A stretch of 64,000 nt of DNA, from contig NZ_AUML01000016.1 of assembly GCF_000430665.1 (NCBI RefSeq), positions 54,058 to 118,057 of the forward strand, given 5' to 3'. Both the position numbers and the translations under genes were made by a program. The notes beneath the pieces were generated by a model that was not told where the DNA came from, ran no database searches, and saw nothing but the letters and a program-made list of their open reading frames with translations. The DNA is from Aquimarina muelleri DSM 19832. Lineage in GTDB: Bacteria; Bacteroidota; Bacteroidia; Flavobacteriales; Flavobacteriaceae. Shown here in pieces: positions 17,426-25,006 of the stretch (its first letter is position 1; the number at the start of each line of letters is the position of its first letter).

Positions 17426-18265
17426 ATGATTAAAAAAACTACTCTACTACCTATACTTATATGCATATTTTTAATTTCTTGTTCTACAGATATAGAAATT
17501 AACGATCCTGCCTTACAAGCAAAAATTGATGGAGAGCTATTTAGATCTTCCATTAAAAAAGCTGTTATTTATGATGACGGAACTTTAGTTATATCAGGAA
17601 GTTCTGGAGACAAATCTATAAGTTTCACTACTACCTCTACTAAAATAGGAACTTATATGACCTCTCAAAACACTATCAATAAGATAAGTTTTAAAAAAGA
17701 CCAAATACAATTTGTTTCTAAAAACCAAGAAACTGAAGGTCATGTAACTATTACTGAAATTTATAATAACGAAATTTCCGGAAAGTTTAATTTCAGAAAC
17801 CTTAAAGACGAAAACGGTAATATATCCAATTTTAGTGATGGATGGTTCTATAGGCTACCTTTAGAAAACGGAACAATTGAAGAAGAAGTAACAGAACAAA
17901 TTAACCCATGTTTACTTAATGCCTCTTTAACAGCAATGGTTAATGGCTCTGAAATGATCACAGATAACCACACTGCTAGCTTATACGGAGTAGAAGATGC
18001 ATCTATATTGATTACAGCTACCAATGATAACCAAGAGATCACTATAGTATTTAAAGCAGATGTAGCTCCAGGAGAATATTCTCTTACAGGATCTGGAGAT
18101 TTTAGTGCCTCTTACGCGCTAAATAACGATAAATCTTCTGCTTTATCAGGCAAACTTATTGTCACTAATCACGATATCAATACCAAATGTATTGCTGGAA
18201 GCTTTGAATTTAACACCAGGAGTAGCGCTCAAATATCAGAAGGCTCTTTCGAATTTGGTTATTAA
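17426..18265 (+). CDS. DUF6252-like lipoprotein
   Basis: A 279-aa protein with a lipoprotein signal (LLPILICIFLISC). The sequence LQAKIDGELFRSSIKKAVIYDDGTLVISG resembles flavobacterial DUF6252 proteins, which carry KIDGxxF and ending G-rich strands such as ISEGSFEFGY. Two similar halves may be present: an N-terminal strand-rich unit, and a second one beginning NPCLLNASLTAMVNGSEM. It is monocistronic and followed by a terminator. Function unknown. Confidence 0.65.
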   Translation: MIKKTTLLPILICIFLISCSTDIEINDPALQAKIDGELFRSSIKKAVIYDDGTLVISGSSGDKSISFTTTSTKIGTYMTSQNTINKISFKKDQIQFVSKNQETEGHVTITEIYNNEISGKFNFRNLKDENGNISNFSDGWFYRLPLENGTIEEEVTEQINPCLLNASLTAMVNGSEMITDNHTASLYGVEDASILITATNDNQEITIVFKADVAPGEYSLTGSGDFSASYALNNDKSSALSGKLIVTNHDINTKCIAGSFEFNTRSSAQISEGSFEFGY

Positions 18266-18310
18266 TTAAAAAACACCCCAAAATAATTACTATTATTTAA
18301 CTTTACTTAC

Positions 18311-18350
18311 AAAAAGCGATTGTTTTAGATTGATAATCGCTTTTTGTTTG
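18311..18350 (+). terminator. Terminator after the DUF6252-like gene
   Basis: Perfect 11-bp stem aaaaagcgatt (18311-18321) with aatcgcttttt (18335-18345), 13-nt loop, T-rich tail. Confidence 0.85.
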
Positions 18351-18485
18351 TTTTCACCTTAAATATTACCTATAAAAACGACTGGTTAATAATTCTGAAT
18401 AACTTTTTAAAAGAACAAACTAGTATTTTAGTTATTTTTGAAAGTCCTTTATAAAGGATAATTTCTATAAAAAACACTTCTTTTT

Positions 18486-21400
18486 ATGTACTTAGTCTTT
18501 GATACTGAAACCACAGGGTTACCAAAACGCTGGGATGCCCCGATTAGTGACACCGATAACTGGCCTAGATGTATTCAAATAGCATGGCAGTTACACGACG
18601 CTATGGGTAACTGTATTGAACATCAAGACTACCTAGTAAAACCCGAAGGGTTTAACATCCCATACGATGCAGAAAAAATTCACGGTATTTCTACCGAGCT
18701 AGCAGAAAAAGATGGAATCTCCTTACAAGAAGTACTAGAAAAATTTAATATTGCCCTATCCAAAACTAAATTTATTGTAGGGCAAAACGTAGGTTTTGAT
18801 GTCAACATCATGGGATCAGAGTTCTATCGCCTTGGTGCAGAAAATATCCTACAAGATCTCCCCGTACTGGATACATGTACCGAGACTACAGCACAGCTAT
18901 GCCAGATTCCAGGAGGTCGTGGAGGTAAATTTAAACTACCAACACTTACCGAACTACACCAGCATCTTTTTGGAGTTGCCTTTGGAGAAGCACATAACGC
19001 TACTGCCGATGTAGAAGCTACTACCAGATGTTTTTTGGAATTAATCAGAAAACAGATTTTTACTACAGAAGAGCTGGATGTAAAACCAGAGTATTTTAAA
19101 AGTTTTTCTGAAGCTAATCCCGAAACTATTCAGTTAATAGGATTAAAACATATTAACCTCAAAAAAGCTTCTAAAAAAATCAGAGAAGCACTTGCCAAAA
19201 AAGACGCTTCCGATTTATCACAAAAAGAGATCAATGACAATATTGCAGCTCTAAACGAGGTCAATTTTGTGCATTTACATAATCATACCCAGTTTTCTGT
19301 TCTTCAATCCACAACCAGTATTCCTGATCTAGTAAAAGTAACAGCCCAACATAAAATGAATGCTGTTGCCATGACAGACCATGCAAATATGATGGGGGCT
19401 TTTCATTTTGTTCAAGCTGTTTCTAACCATAACAAAAGTGTAATTGCTGCTAATGAAGAAGCAATCGAAAATGGACAAGAACCCGAAGGGGTTGAAATAA
19501 AACCGATAGTAGGTTGTGAGTTCTTTGTTTGCGAAAATCACACCGATAAATCCAGAAAAGATAATGGATACCAAATAGTGATGCTTGCCAAAAACAAAAA
19601 TGGGTATCACAATCTAGCAAAAATGTCCTCTACTGGATTTGTAGACGGGTTTTACTACCTTCCTCGTATCGATAAAAAAATAATCCAACAATATAAAGAA
19701 GATATTATTGTACTTACAGGAAATTTATATGGAGAAGTGCCTAGTAAAATACTTAATATAGGTGAAAAACAAGCAGAAGAAGCTTTATTATGGTGGCATA
19801 AAGAATTTGGCGACGATTTATATATTGAGATCATGCGCCATAATCAAGAGGACGAAAATAGAGTAAATCCCGTATTACTTGAACTTGCTAAAAAACATAA
19901 TATCAAAACTGTCGCAACCAATAACACATATTATTGCGAAAAAAAAGATGCCAATGCACACGATATTCTTTTATGCGTAAAAGACGGGGAAAAACAAGCA
20001 ACCCCAATTGGTCGTGGTAGAGGATATCGATACGGGTTACCAAATCAAGAATATTATTTTAAACCTCAAGAAGAGATGAAAAATCTCTTCAAAGATCTAC
20101 CTGAGAGTATTATAAACACTCAAGAAATTGTAGATAAAATAGAACCCTATGAACTTGCCAGAGATGTATTATTACCCGCATTTGATATCCCAGAAGAATT
20201 TCAATCGGAAGAAGATAAAATTGACGGAGGTAAACGTGGTGAAAATAAATATTTAAGACATATCACTTATGAAGGTGCTAAAAAGCGATATGTAGAAATA
20301 ACACCAGAGATCGATGAGCGTTTAGATTTCGAACTAAAAGTAATTGAAAAAACAGGATATCCTGGATATTTTCTAATTGTTGAAGACTTCATTCGTGCTG
20401 CCAGAAACATGGATGTCTCGGTAGGCCCTGGTCGTGGATCTGCTGCTGGATCTGCCGTAGCATATTGCTTATGGATCACAAATCTGGATCCTATCAAATA
20501 CGATCTACTTTTTGAGCGTTTTCTTAATCCGGATCGTGTAAGTATGCCCGATATTGATATTGATTTTGATGATGAGGGTAGAGGTCGTGTTATGGACTAT
20601 GTAATCAATAAATATGGCGCCAACCAAGTAGCACAAATCATTACCTATGGTACTATGGCTGCCAAATCCTCGATACGAGATACAGCAAGGGTATTAGACT
20701 TACCTCTTAGTGATGCAGATCGTATTTCTAAACTTATTCCTAACATGTCTAAGCTAGGAAAGATTTTTGGCGTAGACGAAGCAACCTTAAAACAAAAATT
20801 TAGAAGCGAAGAACTAGAAAAGGTTAATGAACTTCTTAATATTGCTGAAGGAAATGATCTGGAAGCTGAAACACTAAATCAAGCAAGAATACTAGAAGGC
20901 TCTGTTAGAAATACAGGAATCCATGCATGTGGAGTAATTATTACCCCAGATGATATTACCAAATTCGTGCCTGTAGCGCTAGCAAAAGATTCTGACATGT
21001 ACTGTACCCAGTTCGACAACTCTGTGGTAGAGAGTGCAGGTCTGTTAAAAATGGATTTTCTTGGGTTAAAAACATTAACCCTTATTAAAGACACTGTTAA
21101 AATCGTAAAGGCTAAACACGATATTGATCTGGATCCTGAAAACTTTCCTTTAGACGATGAAGAAACATATGCTCTTTTCCAGAGAGGAGAAACCGTAGGA
21201 GTATTTCAATATGAATCCCCTGGGATGCAAAAATACATGAAAGAACTTAAGCCTACTGTTTTTGCCGACCTTATCGCAATGAATGCTTTATATCGCCCCG
21301 GACCTCTAGAGTATATACCAAGCTTTATTAATCGAAAACATGGCACAGAAGAGATCATATATGACTTGGAAGCCTGTGAGGAGTACTTAAAAGAAACCTA

Positions 21401-22871
21401 CGGAATCACCGTTTACCAAGAGCAAGTAATGCTTCTTTCGCAAAGACTTGCAGATTTTACCAAAGGTGAAGCCGATGTCTTGCGTAAAGCAATGGGAAAA
21501 AAACAAAAGGCTGTTCTGGATAAAATGAAACCTAAATTTATACAGCAAGCCTCTGCAAAAGGACATGCCGAAGATAAATTAGAAAAAATATGGAAAGATT
21601 GGGAAGCCTTTGCTGCTTATGCGTTTAACAAATCCCACTCTACATGCTATGCATGGATCGCCTATCAAACTGCATATCTCAAAGCACACTATCCTGCAGA
21701 ATATATGGCAGCGGTACTTTCTAACAACATGAATGACATTAAGCAAGTTACTTTCTTTATGGAAGAATGTAAACGCATGAAATTAGACGTATTAGGACCT
21801 GATGTAAATGAATCTTATCGTAAATTCTCGGTAAATAAAGATGGGGCTGTCCGTTTTGGAATGGGAGCCGTTAAAGGAGTAGGAACTGGTGCCGTAGCTA
21901 CAATAGTAGAAAACAGAAAAGAAGATGGACATTATAAATCTATTTTTGATTTCGCAAAACGTATTGATCTTCGTGCTGCAAATAAAAAAGCTTTTGAAAG
22001 CTTAGCTCTGGCAGGAGGCTTTGATTCTTTTTCTGACACACATAGAGGGCAGTATTTTCATGAAGAAGGAGATGGAATTACTTTTTTGGAAAAAGCAGTG
22101 CGTTATGGAGCTAAATTTCAGGAAAGTGAAAACTCTTCACAAGTTAGCTTATTTGGAGAAGCTAGTGATGTACAAATTCCGGAACCTATTGTTCCTCCTT
22201 GCGAAGAATGGGGTACTATGGAAAAGTTAGCAAGAGAAAAAGAAGTAGTAGGAATATATATTTCTGGTCATCCATTAGATGATTTTAAATATGAAATGAA
22301 ATATTTTTGCAATGGCACCTTACATAATTTTGCAGACCTAGAAAACAATCTTAATCGTGAAATTTCTTTTGGCGGGGTAATTTCTAACGTTGAACATCGT
22401 ACATCAAAAAACGGTAAAGGCTGGGCTACATTTACAATTGAAGATTATAATACCGCACATGAATTCAGAGTTTTTGGAGAAGAATATCTAAAACACCGAC
22501 CCTTTTTAGTAAAAAGTACCTTTGTATATGTCAAAGCCTTTATAAAAGAAGGGTGGGTAAATCGAGATACTGGTAAAAAAGGAGATCCCAGAATACAATT
22601 TAATAGTTTTCAATTATTGCATGATGTTATGGAAAGCTACGCCAGAAAACTCACTATACAACTTGATATAAATGAATTGTCTGACTCCAGAATTGACGAT
22701 TTAAAAGAATTACTAACCTCACATACAGGGAATCATACTTTAAATTTTGTGATTTACGAAATGGCAGAACAATTAAAATTACACATGCCTAGTAGAAAGC
22801 AGAAAGTTAATATTTCGCCCGATTTATTAACAGCTCTAGAAGATGAATCTATATATTATAAACTAAACTAA
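18486..22871 (+). CDS. dnaE: DNA polymerase III subunit alpha with N-terminal exonuclease
   Basis: A 1461-aa replicative polymerase. Residues 1-190 are a DEDD 3'-5' exonuclease (FDTETTGLP at 5-13; HNATADVEAT later), fused as is usual in Bacteroidota. The PHP domain starts near 262 (FVHLHNHTQFSVLQ, MTDHANMMG). The polymerase core has VGPGRGSAAGSAVAY and the catalytic MPDIDIDFDDEGRGRVM (about 687-700), followed by the helix-hairpin-helix region and an OB fold near 1290-1370 (ISFGGVISNVEHRTSKNGKGWATFTIED). It is single-copy here and upstream TATTTTTG at 18433-18440 is a possible -7 box. Confidence 0.97.
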   Translation: MYLVFDTETTGLPKRWDAPISDTDNWPRCIQIAWQLHDAMGNCIEHQDYLVKPEGFNIPYDAEKIHGISTELAEKDGISLQEVLEKFNIALSKTKFIVGQNVGFDVNIMGSEFYRLGAENILQDLPVLDTCTETTAQLCQIPGGRGGKFKLPTLTELHQHLFGVAFGEAHNATADVEATTRCFLELIRKQIFTTEELDVKPEYFKSFSEANPETIQLIGLKHINLKKASKKIREALAKKDASDLSQKEINDNIAALNEVNFVHLHNHTQFSVLQSTTSIPDLVKVTAQHKMNAVAMTDHANMMGAFHFVQAVSNHNKSVIAANEEAIENGQEPEGVEIKPIVGCEFFVCENHTDKSRKDNGYQIVMLAKNKNGYHNLAKMSSTGFVDGFYYLPRIDKKIIQQYKEDIIVLTGNLYGEVPSKILNIGEKQAEEALLWWHKEFGDDLYIEIMRHNQEDENRVNPVLLELAKKHNIKTVATNNTYYCEKKDANAHDILLCVKDGEKQATPIGRGRGYRYGLPNQEYYFKPQEEMKNLFKDLPESIINTQEIVDKIEPYELARDVLLPAFDIPEEFQSEEDKIDGGKRGENKYLRHITYEGAKKRYVEITPEIDERLDFELKVIEKTGYPGYFLIVEDFIRAARNMDVSVGPGRGSAAGSAVAYCLWITNLDPIKYDLLFERFLNPDRVSMPDIDIDFDDEGRGRVMDYVINKYGANQVAQIITYGTMAAKSSIRDTARVLDLPLSDADRISKLIPNMSKLGKIFGVDEATLKQKFRSEELEKVNELLNIAEGNDLEAETLNQARILEGSVRNTGIHACGVIITPDDITKFVPVALAKDSDMYCTQFDNSVVESAGLLKMDFLGLKTLTLIKDTVKIVKAKHDIDLDPENFPLDDEETYALFQRGETVGVFQYESPGMQKYMKELKPTVFADLIAMNALYRPGPLEYIPSFINRKHGTEEIIYDLEACEEYLKETYGITVYQEQVMLLSQRLADFTKGEADVLRKAMGKKQKAVLDKMKPKFIQQASAKGHAEDKLEKIWKDWEAFAAYAFNKSHSTCYAWIAYQTAYLKAHYPAEYMAAVLSNNMNDIKQVTFFMEECKRMKLDVLGPDVNESYRKFSVNKDGAVRFGMGAVKGVGTGAVATIVENRKEDGHYKSIFDFAKRIDLRAANKKAFESLALAGGFDSFSDTHRGQYFHEEGDGITFLEKAVRYGAKFQESENSSQVSLFGEASDVQIPEPIVPPCEEWGTMEKLAREKEVVGIYISGHPLDDFKYEMKYFCNGTLHNFADLENNLNREISFGGVISNVEHRTSKNGKGWATFTIEDYNTAHEFRVFGEEYLKHRPFLVKSTFVYVKAFIKEGWVNRDTGKKGDPRIQFNSFQLLHDVMESYARKLTIQLDINELSDSRIDDLKELLTSHTGNHTLNFVIYEMAEQLKLHMPSRKQKVNISPDLLTALEDESIYYKLN

Positions 22872-22994
22872 AAAGAAAATAACAGTCCATATGTCGCAAA
22901 TACATTCATTATATTGATACTTTTGAAATATTTTATCCTTTATAATATTATATTCGGTATCAATAAACCAAATAACCCTATAACCAAAAGAAAT

Positions 22995-23103
22995 ATTAGA
23001 TATATAGAGTTTCGCAGAATTATTAACTAATTTTACACATATTATGCACACTATGTGTAAGTTTTAGTTGAATTATTGACTAATTTTGTAAACATTAGAT
23101 ATA
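22995..23103 (+). repeat. Short direct repeats upstream of trxA
   Basis: attattaactaatttt (23019-23034) and attattgactaatttt (23072-23087) repeat 53 bp apart, and attagatatat occurs near 22995 and again near 23095. Between them acacata/tatgtgt (23035-23058) can form a hairpin. TAATTTTG at 23081-23088 fits the -7 promoter consensus for trxA, so the upstream copy may be a duplicated promoter segment. Confidence 0.4.
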
Positions 23104-23130
23104 TTAAGATTTAAAAAAAAGTAAATTACT

Positions 23131-23448
23131 ATGGCACTAGAAATAACAGACGCAACTTTTGATGAAGTAGTACTTAAAAGTGAAAAACCAGTATTAGTTG
23201 ATTTTTGGGCAGCTTGGTGTGGTCCATGTAGAATGGTAGGCCCTATCATAGAACAAATTAGTGAGGAATATGACGGAAAAGCAGTTGTTGGAAAGGTAGA
23301 TGTAGACGCTAATCAAGAGTTTGCAGCTAAATATGGTGTAAGAAATATCCCTACTGTATTAGTTTTCCAAAATGGAGAAGTAGTTGGTCGCCAAGTAGGT
23401 GTTTCTCCAAAAAATGTATACGCAGAAGCATTAGATTCTCTTTTGTAA
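23131..23448 (+). CDS. trxA: Thioredoxin
   Basis: A 105-aa thioredoxin with WAAWCGPCRMVGP (active-site cysteines 30 and 33), the cis-Pro region RNIPTVLVFQNGE and GRQVGV. It lacks a signal peptide, so it is the cytoplasmic disulfide reductase. It is monocistronic with a strong terminator. Confidence 0.95.
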   Translation: MALEITDATFDEVVLKSEKPVLVDFWAAWCGPCRMVGPIIEQISEEYDGKAVVGKVDVDANQEFAAKYGVRNIPTVLVFQNGEVVGRQVGVSPKNVYAEALDSLL

Positions 23449-23471
23449 AAAACATATTATTTATAATAAGC

Positions 23472-23507
23472 AAAAAGGTTTGACTTTGATGTCAAACCTT
23501 TTTTTTA
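23472..23507 (+). terminator. Terminator after trxA
   Basis: Stem aaaggtttgac (23474-23484) with gtcaaaccttt (23491-23501), 6-nt loop, followed by T's. Confidence 0.9.
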
Positions 23508-23586
23508 TGAATACTAATTTTGTATCCGTATATTGGTATCGTTAACATACATATAAAAGACCTTCTCATACAAAAAAAACTCCGCA

Positions 23587-24516
23587 ATGAACATTCAACA
23601 AGAGATAAATAAAACAGGAGGATTTACTAATCTAGAGCTTCTTGCCAAACAAGTTGTAGAAGGTTTCATTTCAGGTATACACAAAAGTCCTTTTCATGGT
23701 TTTTCTGCAGAATTCGCAGAACATAAAGTGTACAATAATGGAGAGAGCACCAAACATATAGACTGGAAACTTTTTGCTAAAACCGATAAGCTTTTTACTA
23801 AACGATATGAAGAAGAAACAAATCTAAGATGTCATATTATAATTGACAACTCTTCTTCTATGCACTATCCTAAAATAAAAGAACATCATTTACAATCTTT
23901 AAATAAGATTAGTTTTTCAGCTCTAGCAGCCGCATGTTTAATGAATGTTTTAAAAAAACAACGAGATGCAGTAGGACTAAGTATATATAGTAACAAATAT
24001 GACTATTATTCCCCAGAAAAAGGCAGTGAAAGGCACCACCAAATGCTACTTAGTAAACTAAATGAAACCATCACTAACGTTTCTGAAAATAAAGATACAG
24101 ACACATTTAAGTTTCTTCATCTGATTGCCGAAAAAATACATCGCAGATCTTTAATCTTTTTATTTACAGACATGCTGCAAGCAACTTCTGATCCTGAGAA
24201 ACTATTTGAAGCACTTAGACACTTAAAGCACAATAAGCATGAAGTTGTACTTTTTCATACTTTTGATAGCGAAAAAGAATTAGCTTTTAACTTTAGCAAC
24301 CAACCTACCCGATTTGTAGATATTGAAACTGGTGATTTCATCAACCTATATGCTGATAATATTAAAGAAAATTACCAAAAAGCAGTATCTTCTTACTTTT
24401 ATGATTTAAAAATGAAATGTATACAATACGGCATAAAGTATGTAGAAGCGGACACCACTAAAGATTTTAATAAAATTTTGACCACATACTTTGTTGAAAG
24501 ACAGAAATTTGCATAA
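23587..24516 (+). CDS. DUF58 domain protein
   Basis: A 309-aa DUF58 protein. It has the hallmark FHGFSAEFAEHKVYNNGESTKHIDWKLFAKTDKLFTKRYEEE and a von Willebrand A-like fold after it (CHIIIDNSSSMHYP as the MIDAS-like DxSxS, LIFLFTDMLQATSDPE). DUF58 proteins usually act with MoxR AAA+ ATPases and von Willebrand proteins, but no such partner lies beside it here. Cytoplasmic, no membrane helix. It ends 86 bp before the tRNA gene. Confidence 0.9.
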   Translation: MNIQQEINKTGGFTNLELLAKQVVEGFISGIHKSPFHGFSAEFAEHKVYNNGESTKHIDWKLFAKTDKLFTKRYEEETNLRCHIIIDNSSSMHYPKIKEHHLQSLNKISFSALAAACLMNVLKKQRDAVGLSIYSNKYDYYSPEKGSERHHQMLLSKLNETITNVSENKDTDTFKFLHLIAEKIHRRSLIFLFTDMLQATSDPEKLFEALRHLKHNKHEVVLFHTFDSEKELAFNFSNQPTRFVDIETGDFINLYADNIKENYQKAVSSYFYDLKMKCIQYGIKYVEADTTKDFNKILTTYFVERQKFA

Positions 24517-24553
24517 CCCAAACAAAAAAAAGTAAAAAAAAAGCAAAAAAACA

Positions 24554-24584
24554 TTTGTGAGAATCAAAATGAGGTGTATATTTG
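24554..24584 (+). promoter_or_regulatory. Bacteroidota-type promoter for tRNA-Asp
   Basis: TTTG (24554-24557) and TATATTTG (24577-24584) are separated by 19 bp, an exact fit to the -33/-7 consensus. The tRNA begins 19 bp further on. Confidence 0.75.
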
Positions 24585-24602
24585 CATCCGCAATACGGCT
24601 TT

Positions 24603-24676
24603 GGTCTGGTAGTTCAGTTGGTTAGAATACCTGCCTGTCACGCAGGGGGTCGCGGGTTCGAGTCCCGTCCAGACCG
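24603..24676 (+). tRNA. tRNA-Asp (GTC)
   Basis: 74 nt with a 7-bp acceptor stem (ggtctgg 24603-24609 with ccagacc 24669-24675), D arm, anticodon stem cctgc/gcagg with loop CTGTCAC giving anticodon GTC, and TΨC loop ggttcgagtcc. CCA is not encoded. Confidence 0.97.
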
Positions 24677-24685
24677 CAAAATTGC

Positions 24686-24718
24686 AAAAAGCTTCAATCT
24701 AGATTGAAGCTTTTTTTT
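24686..24718 (+). terminator. Terminator after tRNA-Asp
   Basis: aaaaagcttcaatct/agattgaagcttttt is a perfect 30-bp palindrome (24686-24715) followed by T's. Confidence 0.9.
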
Positions 24719-24739
24719 AGCATAAAAGTGTTGTGTTGT

Positions 24740-24812
24740 CTCACGCTTGTCGTGAGTGGTTTTGTAGAAAACCAATGAGAAGCTTTTCCATAAATTTGGA
24801 GAGGCTTTTTTT
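24740..24812 (+). other. Cluster of three hairpins after the tRNA terminator
   Basis: Three successive stems lie within 73 nt: ctcacg/cgtgag (24740-24756), ggtttt/aaaacc (24758-24773), and a GU-containing stem aagcttttcca with tggagaggctt (24780-24807) that ends in a seven-T run like a terminator. The arrangement is that of a small structured RNA with its own terminator, or a second back-up terminator. No clear promoter was seen. Confidence 0.35.
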
Positions 24813-24889
24813 CATTCACACACAATTTTTGGGAATGATCTCCAAAATGACCTCAAAACACACACTTATTTAATAATCAATAAATTAAA

Positions 24890-24936
24890 CTGTCTTAAAA
24901 TGGTAGTTAAGCTGTCTTAATCATCGTTTAAGACAG
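24890..24936 (+). promoter_or_regulatory. ctgtcttaa repeats upstream of the M4 protease
   Basis: ctgtcttaa occurs at 24890-24898 and 24912-24920, and its inverse ttaagacag at 24928-24936, giving a 9-bp hairpin plus one direct copy 70-115 bp before the protease ATG. It may be an operator. Confidence 0.4.
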
Positions 24937-25006
24937 GTGTTAATTGAATTACCTTCTTGTTTTGGATACTTTCGTTGACTTAATATAAACACAAAATCAA
25001 CAAATC

